The notes under the pieces were generated by a model. It worked only from the letters and a program-made list of their open reading frames with translations, had not been told where the DNA came from and ran no database searches. Shown here one piece after another: positions 1-10,657 of a stretch of DNA of 64,000 bases; the first letter of the stretch is position 1, and each line of letters opens with the position of its first letter. The DNA lies in NCBI RefSeq assembly GCF_025370935.1, contig NC_133473.1, forward strand, positions 21,337,020-21,401,019, read 5' to 3'. The position numbers and the translations under genes are program-made. This DNA comes from Choristoneura fumiferana (lineage: Eukaryota; Arthropoda; Insecta; Lepidoptera; Tortricidae).

Positions 1-33
1 CTGAGGGCCTCGTTTGGTTCAATTTGAGAAAAC

Positions 34-178
34 ATATCGAAAATACAAACTGAGACATGGATGCACAGGAAAACCAGAAAAAGAGACCAGCGCTGGGAAT
101 CGAACTCAGGTCCTCAGCAATCCGAGCTGCGTGCTATAACCCTACACCACCGCTGGACAAGAATCTAGACACGAATTT
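34..178 (-). repeat. tRNA-headed SINE, copy 1
   Basis: Read on the - strand, this segment has a tRNA-like head: an A-box-like TGGTGTAGGGT, one base off the pol III consensus, and a B-box-like AGTTCGATTCC at 96-106. An AT-rich tail follows. The same ~140 bp occurs in the opposite orientation at 15194-15338, with the homology beginning and ending at matching points. It is a pol III-promoted retroposon rather than a functional tRNA, because the head cannot be folded into a full cloverleaf and the copy is dispersed. Part of the tail sequence also recurs at 242-270. Confidence 0.7.
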
Positions 179-1508
179 TTCCTATGCATACATATCTTAG
201 GTTGCTTATTTCTACTACGCTACTTATGCAGCAGCACTAATGTTTGTATTTTCGATATGGTTTCACGGGATACCCGTAAAAGTAACAAATTTGGAGTTGA
301 AATAAAAAATACAAAAATACCAAAAAAAAAACCAATCATAATTGAGAAAACAAATTGAAAGGATACACCGTTTATAGTTAAGAATAACTTTTTACATAGT
401 TTTAGTGCTAGTTTTAGTCTTAGTTTTAGGTGGTACTTATGGAGCCAAAATAAACCTTAGGATTCCGTGGCCGAAAGAAACAGAACCCTTAAATTCTGTT
501 TTTGAGCTTTCTCTGTCTTTGGGGTAACTTGGCACAAGCTTTTATGCAACTTGAAATATTTGGATTTTAAAATTTGTATAAAGGATAGTTCTGTTTTTCG
601 AGCGTATGATATATGTCTGGACAGTCGGCATGACATAGGGTATATAATATTTCGATATGGCGAATTTAAAAATAATATGTTTTATTGTAGACTATTGTAG
701 ACATAAGATGCTTTGTATCCCGGAAAACTGTACAGATCCTTGCGGGATAGCGGTAAACAAATTATAGGGAACGAAATTGCGGACAAAAACTACCTAGTAT
801 AGCTAGTATATTAGCTCTTTGTAATTTTGAATGCAAAAAAACACGTTTTTTCAACAAATTTAATAATTTTAATAATAAAACCTAATACAGAGTTTCGAGT
901 TGCTCATTAAATCTTAAAAAGCGCACACACAATTCGCCGTTGACCTCTCGATCATCGACCCCCAATATAGATCAAGGTCGATTTAAAATCTTCCGCCACC
1001 AGGGAAATCAGGTCCAACCTTCACTCTAGGCCTTCGACGTATATTTATGGGCCTCTGTCAAGGGATCACGCGACGGGAGGGACTCGAGACCCCTTCGGGA
1101 CCAGACTCCGTAGCGTTAGTGACGTTCCCTGAATTTTGAGTAGGTTTTTTAAAGAATCTTAGGTGATTTTCGGCTGTAAACTGTTTGCTTTGCTATTGAA
1201 TCAGGTTATCTGTGCTTAACGCTTGGAATAATAAGTACATCATCTGAATAAAATTGTTAACTATCTTCTTAGTAAAAAATGCATAATATTTTAGCATCAG
1301 GTTTGCAATAGATGTTACAAAGTCATTATTACGAGTAGAGTGACAATAGAACCCTATTAATGTACAGATGGACTGTCTGTCTGTCTCTAAGTTTTTTTGT
1401 AATGGGGCATAGCCAGGTGAAGGGAACGGAAAACGACTTGAACTGAACGTGTGTATTCAATGATGTACATTCAAAAAGTTACTTACCGAAACCAAAAATA
1501 ATAATAAA
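179..1508. other. non-coding, AT-rich, no gene seen
   Basis: I see no credible coding region, RNA gene or bounded element here. A relatively GC-rich block at about 925-1130, containing short CCTTCGGGACC-like stretches, stands out against the AT-rich surroundings, but I recognise no domain in it in any frame. Confidence 0.5.
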
Positions 1509-2108
1509 ACCGGCCAAGAGCGTGTCGGAAACGCCCAAAATAGGGTTCCGTAGCCATTACAAAAAAATGAAGTACTTAATATTTTAAGGATTTTGTATTT
1601 TATACGGAATCTTCCAAGTTTAGGTATATTTTATTTCCTTAGGCTGCTATTTAGTCTTAAACTGCTAATAATTCTCAAGCAAACTTAGCCGTTATAGTTT
1701 TCCTTGAAAGTTTGATATACTTACTACCATCCTGAATTTTTTCAAATTTTTCCACCTACCGGTTTAGATTTTAGAGGGGGGGAATCTCGATTTTAATGAA
1801 AATTTGACAAACAAATCACTGAATTGAAAAATCGTCTTAGCAAACCCTGATGGTTTCAAAAGACCTATCCAACGATATTCTACCCTATAGGATTGGATGA
1901 AAAAAAAAAACACCCCCACTACGTCTATGGGAGGTTGAATTGTTTTTGAATTTTTTATTGTACCATTTTGTCGGCATAGTTTACGTATATATCAGTACAA
2001 ATTTACAGCTTTCTAGCATTGATAGTCCCTGAGCAAAACCGCCGACGGACAGACAGACATGGCGAAACTATAAGGGTTCCGTTTTAGCCATTTTGGCTCC
2101 GGAACCCT
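1509..2108 (+). repeat. dispersed ~600-bp element, copy 1 (ACCGGCCAAGAGCGTG family)
   Basis: The segment starts ACCGGCCAAGAGCGTG and ends near GGAACCCT. It matches 3056-3645 in inverted orientation along its whole length. Shared landmarks include the CGGAATCTTCCAAGTTTAGG block, a G-rich/C-rich run near the middle, a poly-A plus CCCCCAC block, and a GACGGACAGACAGACATGGCG block near the 3' end. A third, partial copy lies at 14925-15115. It has no coding capacity. It is probably a non-autonomous mobile element; the class cannot be told from these copies because there is no clear TIR and no open frame. Confidence 0.7.
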
Positions 2109-2216
2109 ACAAATTAAACTCATAAGGAATATACGAAACAGCAAATTATAAAATAAACCTGTGTATATTTTGCTCAAAAGCAGGGCTCTGTTAACACTGG
2201 ACTATTATATAGATAT

Positions 2217-2425
2217 TAACTTTTGCCCGCGGCTTCACCCGCGTAGAATTCAGTTATCGCGTTGTTCGCTTGCTCGTGTGTCCCCTCGAAAACTGTGCAT
2301 TTTTTCGGGATAGAAAGTAACCTATGTCACTCTCTGGCCCATAAATTATCTCTATGCCAAAAATCACGTCGATCCGTCGCTCCGTCACACACACTTTCAC
2401 ATTTATAATATTAGTATAGTATGGA
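2217..2425 (+). repeat. TTTGCCCGCGG...ATAATATTAGTA dispersed repeat
   Basis: The unit opens with CTTTTGCCCGCGGCTTCACC and closes with TTTATAATATTAGTA. This signature is very common in Lepidoptera and is usually attributed to truncated non-LTR retrotransposon 3' regions; that class assignment is from memory. The best match inside the window is 53119-53340, which shares the CTATGCCAAAAATCACGTCG block. It is non-coding. Confidence 0.7.
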
Positions 2426-3055
2426 TCCGTATTGCATCCGTATCGTGGTCCGTATTGTCCGTCCGTTTATAGCATTATAATCTTGGAGCCCTCGTTGCAT
2501 GAGTCCGACTCACTCTTAACCGGTTTTTGAATCTAAACAGCAATCATTTACGCATTGTCACGTGTTATGTCGACTTGTTTGTCACCGCGACTGTCGTTCA
2601 ACGGTGTCGCATCCGCCGCCCGCACAAGACGCGACAAAATCAGTCGCTGACGTTACTTGCACTGAGAATACGCAACTCGCATTACAATGAGGTATAGAGT
2701 CATTTGCGACATGATAAACATACATTGTAACAGCTCTATGGAAAAGTAAGCAAAGAGCCAGTTGTGTCCCTGATAAAAAATCGGCCAAATGTGAATTTGT
2801 ACTTGCACACCGAGGGTTCTGTGGAAATTTGTAGTTATTTATGAATATCCAGTGTTAGCAGAGCCCTGCTCCTGAAAATTTCCTGCTCCATTTAGAATGA
2901 TTACTGACATAGAAAGACAGACATTAAGATTTTTGGATTTTTCTTATTAGTTATGGTATATAATAAGTAGGTAGGTACAAAGAGCTACCTACGCGCGCTA
3001 CGTAGCAAACTTTAAGTTTCTAGGACAACCGAAAGTACCTAACCTAAAGGTTTTT
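2426..3055. other. non-coding; short repeat remnants
   Basis: There is no gene. At 2489-2527 a fragment ending CTCTTAACCGGTTTTTG resembles the outer end of the ACCGGCCAAG family on the - strand. At 2596-2650 a GC-rich stretch with the core ACGCGACAAAATCAGTCGC recurs in diverged form at about 3838-3895, so it is part of an undefined dispersed repeat. Confidence 0.45.
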
Positions 3056-3645
3056 AGGGTTCCGTAGTCAACTAGGAACCCTTATAGTTTCGCCATGTCT
3101 GTCCGTCCGTCTGTCTGTCTGTCTGTCCGCGGCTAAGCTCAGATATCGTTAATACTAGAAACCTGTTATTTGGCATGAATATACATATATTCAGTCACGC
3201 CGACTGTGGTAAAATAAAAAATAAAAAAAATTAAGGTGCCATAGACGTAAAGCGGGGGTGATTTTTTTTCGACTAACCCTATAATTTGGGGTATCGTTGG
3301 ATAGGTATTTTGACATCTCCAAACCATTGGGGGGGTTGCCAAGATGATTTTTCTATTCAGTGATCTGTTTGCGAAATATTCAACTTTAAATTGCAAATTT
3401 TCATTAAAATCGAGTGTCTCCCCTCCCCCCTCTAAAATCTAAACTGTTGGGAGGAAAAATCAAATTTACATGGAAAATTATAACGGCTAAGATTGCTTGC
3501 AAATTATTAGTAGAGTAGGAGTAAAATATACCTAAACTTGGAAGATTCCGCACACAATACGGAATCGTTGGAAAAATATTACTTGATTTTTACGCAATGG
3601 CTACGGAACCCTATCTTGGGCGTGTCCGACACGCTCTTAACCGGT
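3056..3645 (-). repeat. dispersed ~600-bp element, copy 2 (inverted)
   Basis: This is the reverse-complement counterpart of 1509-2108, separated from it by about 950 bp. It ends on the + strand with CGTGTCCGACACGCTCTTAA followed by CCGG. The internal order of landmarks is the same as in copy 1 when read on the - strand. The pair forms a long interrupted inverted repeat, but sequence divergence between the arms suggests two separate insertions rather than one foldback event. Confidence 0.7.
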
Positions 3646-4076
3646 TTTTTTTGGTTATGGTATCGACTATAGGTACAATGGCAAACTACCCTTATAATGA
3701 AACTGTACTATTCACCAAATAATCTTCGAGTGGACAAATGAAACGATTGTTTAATGAAGGACCAACATAAAGTGAGCTTGACCTTTTTAAATTCGAACAT
3801 TTTTAACACAATTTTTTGTCCTTACCCAACAACAGATAAAACGGTACATCCGCTTCCGACCGCACGCACGCGACAAAGATTAGTCGCCGACGTATAAGAC
3901 GAGCAAAGAAAAGTCTATAAATAATTACACGAACGGATACACTTTCGATCTTGGACTTTTTTTCGCTTTGCCGTTTTGCTTTTCGGTATTATTAACAATG
4001 TCGCCTATTTACCATGTAATTTTCGTTACAGTGGCTTTCATAATTCATGTCTTTGAGAGATGTAATATTCTGCCGT
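3646..4076. other. non-coding, no feature recognised
   Basis: AT-rich sequence. The only notable piece is the GC-rich stretch at about 3838-3895, a diverged repeat of 2596-2650. No gene is supported. Confidence 0.5.
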
Positions 4077-4330
4077 ACAATACAATACAATACAATAACT
4101 CTTTATTGCACACCAATACAGTAAACAGTACAGAGAACACAAGTATATACATAGAGATTTTCTAAGGTAAGCAATAGGCGGCCTTATCGCTTCAGAGCGA
4201 TCTCTTCCAGGCAACCTTTACAATGGACAGAAATAAGGAATACATTTTAGCAGGTGGTGCAATTTACAGTAGATTAGAGCTGTATCAAGAATACATAAAA
4301 CTAACACATACAATACACATACACAACAAA
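4077..4330 (-). repeat. non-LTR retrotransposon 3' end with (TTGTA)n tail
   Basis: On the - strand the sequence ends TTGGTGTGCAATAAAGAGTT followed by four TTGTA pentamers. It contains an AATAAA polyadenylation signal and an upstream GATCGC...GCGATAAGGCCGCC hairpin. The same tail, with AATAAAGAGTTATTGTATTG, is found at 49338-49441 on the + strand. The pentamer tail and lack of coding sequence point to a 5'-truncated LINE or its SINE partner. Confidence 0.65.
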
Positions 4331-4439
4331 TCTAAACAGATAGATAGGTAGATAGATACCATAACAACACATAAATAAGCTAACTATAACATTCAAACGC
4401 AAGATGACAGGTAGTGCCATCAGCCTTTGTGGTCCAACA

Positions 4440-4531
4440 CCCTAAAGTTGATTAGGTATCGTGTTTTCGTGTCACTAAATAATGTCGATAAGACGTGTAG
4501 GTATGTCAAACTTGAAAGTTTGACTTTAGCA
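4440..4531 (+). repeat. CCCTAAAGTTGAT...ACTTTAG module, copy 1
   Basis: A ~90-bp module begins CCCTAAAGTTGAT and ends AAAGTTTGACTTTAG, so its ends form a short imperfect inverted repeat. Related copies are at 7254-7336 and 9434-9516. It is immediately followed by a SINE-like segment. It is non-coding. Confidence 0.5.
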
Positions 4532-4589
4532 ACATACTCGTAATACAACAATACAACTTGGGGTCCTGACACATACTTGTATGAAAAGT

Positions 4590-4765
4590 AATGAATGTTT
4601 GCTTTCAAATTTTGGGCTTGTGCTGTGGTTAATAATATATATTTTAAGTATGTATCTATCTATTTAAGTATGTTTATCCATGTTGTCTACCATAACCCAA
4701 GCCTTGCTTACTTTGGGACTAGATCAATTTGTGTCAAGTGTTCTGTGATATTAATTGTAGGTATC
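4590..4765 (+). repeat. 3' half of a tRNA-headed SINE
   Basis: The AAGTATGTTTATCC block, a CAAGC.TTGCTTA.TTTGGG block and the GTCAAGTG...GTGATATT end match the 3' portion of the complete SINE at 17761-18000, which lies on the other strand. The tRNA-like head is missing here, so this is a 5'-truncated copy. Confidence 0.55.
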
Positions 4766-5072
4766 CATTTGATAGAAAGCTGTTTAATAATTGACAGAGC
4801 GTCTATTCGGCTTGCATATTATGGATTCTTTGGTATGCGAAGCCGTTTCGCCCTTTACTTTTTTTTCATCTCAACCACAATGTAGCAGCGTCACAGTCCA
4901 TTACGTCACTTACTAACATCCTCAAAAACCCCATTATATCTTAAACCCTCTGTCCCCTCTGTACTCCCAAATCATACGTGGTCACGTATGTCGGGCGGTG
5001 TTCGTTAATATGTCGGACGTGCGCGGGAAGCCTTATGAAACGTGCGCAGACGGCCGACTTTATTCCTCTTTT

Positions 5073-5300
5073 TAACCCCCGACGAAAAAGAGGGGTGTTA
5101 TAAGTTTGACCGCTATGTGTGTCTGTGTGTCTGTGTGTCTGTGTGTCTGTGTGTCTGTGTGTCTGTGTGTCTGTCTGTGGCACCGTAGCTCTTAAACGGG
5201 TGGACCGATTTGAATGCGGTTTTTTTTATTTGAAAGCTGGTTTTCTAGCGATGGATCTTAGACATGATTTATCAAAATCGGTTCAGCCGTTTCAAGATCA
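5073..5300 (+). repeat. AACCCCCGACG...AGAGGGGTG repeat with TGTGTCTG microsatellite
   Basis: The segment begins TTTAACCCCCGACGAAAAAG followed by AGGGGTGTTATAAGTTTGAC. It contains an expanded (TGTGTCTG)n array at about 5115-5177 and a GTGGACCGATTTGAATGC block. Related copies are at 20282-20497 (-) and 38245-38429 (+), where the microsatellite is only a few units long. Open frames across the microsatellite on both strands are simple-sequence artefacts. Confidence 0.7.
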
Positions 5301-5435
5301 TCAGATCTTTTGTTCGCTGCGGTAGGAATCTTAGACGCATAATGGATATTTACTTTACTTTCAAACATATTTGGGACCTAAAATTTGAAACACCCATGTA
5401 TGCTATATAGCTACGCAAGATTATGGAATCTCGGC

Positions 5436-6250
5436 CTGATGCTGCAGCCAGGATATCCAGAACACTAGTAGGTACACTCTTAATAAAACTATAGCAGATA
5501 TATCGTGTTTGGGTTCGTTTTGATCAGTATTTGATTCTACAAACAATGCAATGGTGGCAACAGGATGAGCTGATGCTGCAGCCAGGATATCCAGCACAAT
5601 AGTACACTCTATAAAAAATAATAGCACATTATGTCGTGTTTGGATTCGTTTTGATCAGTAATTGATTCTACATACAATGCAGTGGTGGCAACACGACGAG
5701 CTGATGCTGCAGCCAGGCTATTCAGCATACCAGTATACTCTTGAAAAAATAATAGCAGATATGTCGTGTTTAATTCCTTTTGATCAGTATTTGATTCTAC
5801 ATACAATGCAATGGTGGCAACACGATGAGCTGATGCTGCAGCCAGGATATCCAGCACACTAGTACACTCTATAAAAAATAATAGCACATATGTCGTGTTT
5901 GGAATCGTTTTGATTAGTAATTGATTCTACATACAATGCAGTGGTGGCAACACGACGAGCTGATGCTACAGCCAGGATATCCAGCACACCAGTATACTCT
6001 TGAAAAAATAATAGCAGATATGTCGTGTTTGGATTCCTTTTGATCAGTAATTGATTCTACATACAATGCAGTGGTGGCAACACGACGAGCTGATGCTGCA
6101 GCCAGGATATTCAGCACACCAGTATACTCTTGAAAAAATAATAGCAGATATGTCGTGTTTGGATTCCTTTTGATCAGTAATTGATTCTACATACAATGCA
6201 GTGGTGGCAACAAGATGAGCTGATGCTGCAGCCAGGATAACCAACACACT
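5436..6250. repeat. 130-bp tandem satellite, about 6.3 units
   Basis: CTGATGCTGCAGCCAGG (or a one-base variant) recurs at 5436, 5570, 5701, 5830, 5960, 6090 and 6220, spacings of 134, 131, 129, 130, 130 and 130 bp. Each unit also carries GATCAGT.ATTGATTCTAC and AATGCA.TGGTGGCAACA. The unit length is not a multiple of three, so the frames crossing it on both strands are not genes. The last unit is truncated. The later units are more alike than the first two, consistent with recent local expansion. Confidence 0.9.
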
Positions 6251-6319
6251 AGTACAGTTTAAAAAGATATACTTATATCAAAGTTTAAAAAACATGAAAT
6301 AAAAACTTAAATTTAAAAT

Positions 6320-6886
6320 TTAAAAAACCCCCGACTTAAAAAACTCCAGCAAAAATAAAAAAAAACGCCCGAAAAAAAGCTGCTTGAAAAGACAATTAAA
6401 AAGTAAAAAATAATTATGCGCTACATAGCTGTTGCCCGCGACTTCATCTGCGAAGAATTCGTTTATCTCTATCCCGCGGGGACTATGCTGATTGCCCGCA
6501 AATTAGCCTAAGTTAATTTAGTATAAAGTATCTAGTAATATTTTTTTTATTTAGCGTTGTCGGTGTCGGGGACCGCTAAGGTTAATACTTTAAAAAATAC
6601 ACATATTTAGTTTCATGTTAACCTTAGCGGTCCCCCGACACCGACAACGCTAAGATAAAAAAATATTACTAGATACTTTATACTAAATTAACTTAGGCTA
6701 ATTTTGCGGGCAATCAGCATAGTCCCCGCGGGATAGAGATAAACGAATTCTTCGCAGATGAAGTCGCGGGCAACAGCTATGTAGCGCATAATTATTTTTT
6801 ACTTTTTAATTGTCTTTTCAAGCAGCTTTTTTTCGGGCGTTTTTTTTTTATTTTTGCTGGAGTTTTTTAAGTCGGGGGTTTTTTAA
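6320..6886. repeat. long near-perfect hairpin (foldback), arms ~267 bp
   Basis: The left arm 6320-6586 is almost exactly the reverse complement of the right arm 6618-6886, leaving a 31-bp loop. The outer ends read TTAAAAAACCCCCGAC and its complement. Inside each arm lies a fragment of the TTGCCCGCGACTTCATCTGCG repeat type, so the mirrored unit already contained another repeat. Only a few one-base differences separate the arms. It is non-coding. Confidence 0.9.
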
Positions 6887-7253
6887 TGATTGTGTCGACG
6901 TGCTCTGACGTCACGTGTGAATGTTTTTAATTCAGTGAATTTGGTTTTAATATAAATGAAAAAGCTGCCAGTCTTATAATGAGGGCGTTTTAAATAGAAA
7001 CAAAAGATCTTTTTGGTGTATCTGTGGACAGGCTACAATTGTGTTGCCTGGGGACCGAAGTTCCAGAGAAAAGAGTTGGAAGTTGTCCTAAATGTGATGT
7101 AGAAAATATAGCTTTTTTAGGGCCGCTAGATATCTATTGTTTGTTTTTGACACTAGAGACAGATTTGTATGAAAGAAAACGTTTGAAAAAAATAGAGTTT
7201 AAAATCTCTATACAAGAAGTGTATGTACAATCAGCCAAATATGTGGTCTACCA
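6887..7253. other. non-coding, no feature recognised
   Basis: This includes an open frame at 7024-7320 whose translation shows no domain I know and which runs into the dispersed module at 7254. I do not call it a gene. Confidence 0.4.
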
Positions 7254-7336
7254 CCCTAAAGTTGATAATCGTTTGCATGTCATAAAACAAAAATGCCAAA
7301 TGACGTGTCTCGTGACTTGAAAGTTCGACTTTAGCG
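7254..7336 (+). repeat. CCCTAAAGTTGAT...ACTTTAG module, copy 2
   Basis: An 83-bp module sharing CCCTAAAGTTGATAATC, a central CATGTCATAAAACAA block and the ACTTTAG end with 9434-9516. Confidence 0.55.
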
Positions 7337-9433
7337 AGATATTCATTTGAAAGGAACTTGTTTAAAAATTAGTAGATCACTTATTTGGCTGACGGTACAT
7401 AAGTGAGAGAGAATATGCTTGCTTTTTAAATTTTGTATCTTTATTTTCATTAGTATACCCGTGTGAAGCCGGGGCGGGCGGCTAGTGGTAAATAAATAAT
7501 GTCAATTCATTTTTCGTCTTCTGCCAGTTGTCAGAACAAACCAACACGACATAATGCCAGCAGAAACATTTCATTCTACGGAAGTAAATTGAGATATTAG
7601 CTCATCGAATAAAACGGAAATTTTCCAGCGACAGGTTGATTTATGGCGCAGCGATAATGGCGTTATCGGCCATCTTGGTTTTCGAACCGTTACATTTGAA
7701 TATGTGTCCTTCGAACCGGATTTTGGAAGGTTAAACGTTACAAGTTAAGTATTTAGTTTGTAATGCAATTTGCGGAGTATTGCAAAGAGCTGAGAGGATT
7801 GTGTCCAGCAGTGCAATGGGACGTATATAGGCCGAGACGGTGGTGGTGGATTATTGACAAAGAGTTTTTTTCATCTCGTAATCGGCCTTTGTACGACCGA
7901 TTGCCAGGCACAGGCCTTCTCTCAGATTAAGATCGCTTGCGCTGCAGTTTTTTTACGGGCGCTGTGCAGTGTGGGTACATTTTTAATACAAGCTTTTATT
8001 GCGGACTGTATTTTTTGTTAACTGTACTAGCATTGTCATCTAAATTACATCTCTGTACCAAATTTCATGTTGATGTCCGATCCGGGCTGGATCATTAGGA
8101 TGTTACTACTAGAATATTGTACCTGTTTTACATAAGTATGCCAAATTTCAAGTTAATCTGACAACTGAAAATGGGTCAAAAATTTGCAAGATTTGACCCA
8201 TACATACACACATACTTACATGTACCTACATACATTACAAGTTAAATAAAAGCTTGTGATAAAATCAATTCAGTACCACACATGTAAGCAAACTAATAAT
8301 GTAAAGGTCTTTTTATTCTATACGCTGACTCTTGTTTCCCCTTCGGCCCATTCTATGTAAACGTCCCTTTCATACATAAATAACCTCTAAAAGACATTGA
8401 TAGCGATGATTGATCATGACATTGACAGTCTCCCATTCACATACTGACGTGAACAAATATTAAATTCAGATAAAGCTGTCCCTTGAATTATCACAAGATT
8501 AACGCGACATCGGCCACCATTTTGTTTTCAAATAACTTACCAAAATATAAAATCTCGCCAAAAGCATAAAATAAATGTAAACAATAGGACAAGTTCTCCA
8601 AAAATAAAGAAACAAACAGGACTGTCAAACCTAACAAAACTAAACTACAGTTTGACAAAATTGTTGTATTTCGAAAGGTGCCAAGTTTAGTACTGACTAT
8701 TAAGCACACAAAATCAAACCTACATCAAATATTTTATAAAAGTCACTCTCAAAAGTATGAATAGATTGCTTTATGGCACAGCGTTGAGAACCTGTAACGT
8801 AATAACCTGATTGAACTCGACTAAGTAATTTATGTACTTATAATCTACTCGACTACATAATGTTTAGTTACTAAAATACTATCTTCGCGACTAAATTATT
8901 AACGTCGTCCGAATCGGGCTTAAAATAGCCAACTTGTAGGTTATTTTATACTACTAAACTAATAACCTTTACTGCTTGGGTTTGCAAAAATAGCATTGTG
9001 ATATTAATTTACTTTGTACTAAAGTCACCCATGTAAAATTAAGTGTTTCTAGATTAATGTAACGTTTGATATTTCTGGACATCTTCTTCTCTTTTAAAAT
9101 ATGGCTTTTCTCTCCTAATTAATAGGACAATTTCGCCAGTGTCAAAGTAAACTCTTTGAGAGGGACGTTGTACGGTGGTTGTAGTTTTTGCTACTTGATA
9201 GTAAAATTACAGAAACCACGTGGAGACAATTTGCTCATTAAAAAATGTCAGACACGAGAGCAATATAGAATCTGTGATCACTGTAAAGGTTAAACGCCGC
9301 ATAAAACACTATCAAAATATACTTCAACTAGCCAAAGCAACAGAAATAGCAAAATTAGATATTGTCTACATCCGCCATGTTCGAATGCTACAAATCGAAT
9401 CCCCTGGACAACTTACACCACAAAGTGTTGACA
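7337..9433. other. non-coding; LINE-tail fragment near 7795-7850
   Basis: About 2.1 kb without a convincing gene. Around 7795-7850 the sequence GTGTCCAGCAGTGCAATGGG then ACGTATATAGGCC resembles the GTCCAGCAGTGG...TATATAGGC 3' tail shared by LINE and SINE copies elsewhere in the window. An open frame on the - strand at 8491-8709 is AT-rich and hydrophobic with no recognisable domain. Confidence 0.5.
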
Positions 9434-9516
9434 CCCTAAAGTTGATAATCCTTTACATGTCATAAAACAATAATGCCAATAGACGTGTCTGTCAATTTAA
9501 AAGTTTGACTTTAGGG
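9434..9516 (+). repeat. CCCTAAAGT module with 9-bp terminal inverted repeats, copy 3
   Basis: This is the best-preserved copy. The ends CCCTAAAGT (9434-9442) and ACTTTAGGG (9508-9516) are exact reverse complements and enclose 65 bp. It shares the CATGTCATAAAACAA block with 7254-7336. It may be a very small MITE or a structured segment of a larger retroposon. Confidence 0.55.
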
Positions 9517-9555
9517 ACATTATATTTAATTTTAAAATTGATAGACCACTTATTT

Positions 9556-9759
9556 GGCCGACCGAATGGCCGATGGGGTCAGAAGGTTCTCGAATGGCGT
9601 CCGCGGACCGGGAGACGAGCTGTCGGTAGGCCTCCAACAAGATGGAGCGACGACCCGGTTAAGATCGGGGGATCGCGTTGGATGTGGAAAGCACAAGGCC
9701 GGTCTGACTGGAGAGATTTGGGGGAGGCCTATGTCCAGCAGTGGACGTCTTTTGGCTGA
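9556..9759 (+). pseudogene. LINE reverse transcriptase C-terminus, fragment
   Basis: The frame translates to a basic, Trp/Arg-rich C-terminal peptide with VLEWRPRTGRRAVGRPPTRW followed by W.D...K..GSRWM and ending AYVQQWTSFG. This matches the C-terminal tail of a lepidopteran non-LTR retrotransposon polyprotein that I know from memory. The catalytic reverse transcriptase domain is absent, so this is a 5'-truncated copy. Immediately downstream, AGGCCTATGTCCAGCAGTGG then ACGTC and an ATAATGATG run form the 3' tail that the SINEs in this window also carry. An upstream ATG at 9505 lies in the neighbouring repeat and is not the natural start. Confidence 0.75.
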
Positions 9760-9879
9760 CATAATGATGTCCGTAGAAACATCAAATTAATATAATTTTT
9801 AAATCTCAGATTCAATTCATTATTGCGAGTTCCGTTTACCTAACTTCACAGTCCCGCTTGTAACTGCGCTCATTGGGTT

Positions 9880-10430
9880 AGTTTAGTATCATTTCGTCTA
9901 AAAAAGCAGCTGGTCTAAGTAGCAAATCGTCTAATAAGCAAGTGGTCTAAAAAGCAACTGGCCCTAATCTGTTATTGTCGAAAACTTGAAAAAACATAGG
10001 AAGGTTAGGTTAGGTTAGAGCTGCATCAAGTAGCCAAGCGCCTCAGCCACGCGGAATAGGAGCTCCGCGAAGCGAAGCTCCGTCGGCTTTAAGTCAAATA
10101 ATTTTAGACCACTTGCTAGGGTGAGGGCACCAGTCATGGACAGGAACCAATAATGGAATATTTTTTTCCGCCAACCCAATATTAAGAAACGGACGCTACT
10201 TTTTCTGAAACTAATAACACTTATGTGCAGATAACTGATGATCATAACTGGTAAAGTTCAACAATGATGAGCTATAAGGCATTGAATCCTTGCTGTCCAT
10301 TACTGGATACTACTGTGCTTAACATGTCCATGATTGATGCCGTCACCCTTCTTAGAACAATTGCTAATTTGCTACGTAGACCAGCTGCTTTTTAGACCGA
10401 ATGATACTATCATACTAACCCGGCTCATGG
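9880..10430. mobile_element. non-autonomous DNA element with GGTCTAAAAAGCAGCTGG repeats in inverted termini
   Basis: The left end has TTAGT...ATCATTTCGTCTAAAAAAGC then AGCTGGTCTAAGTAGCAAA. The right end at about 10368-10425 is its reverse complement with a few changes. Inside the left end, the (A)AGCAA.TGGTCTAA motif is iterated several times, like subterminal binding sites. The interior has a GC-rich stretch (10020-10100) and no transposase. Boundaries are approximate. Confidence 0.55.
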
Positions 10431-10657
10431 GTTTAGATAAAATTAAAAATGTTATTTTCTTTCGTTTGTTTACTAACACACTATGGATATTCTGCTTGTC
10501 CGAAAAATAGAATTTGAATAAGGTTATTTAACCAATCACAACGTGACGCAAATGACAAATTTGTCAAACGGTTCTCACGATAATAGCATCAACCAGTAGG
10601 TATGAAGTCACGGAGACCCTCATTTCAATTATATTTCATGGTTCTCACTTGCGGGTT

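Noticed and set aside
5609..6247. Open frames on both strands across the satellite
   Set aside because: They follow the 130-bp unit and change frame from unit to unit; no domain.
5436..6250. CRISPR-like array
   Set aside because: Units are contiguous 130-bp tandem repeats without unique spacers, in a eukaryotic genome.
8491..8709. 72-residue hydrophobic - strand frame
   Set aside because: AT-rich chance frame without recognisable motif or context.
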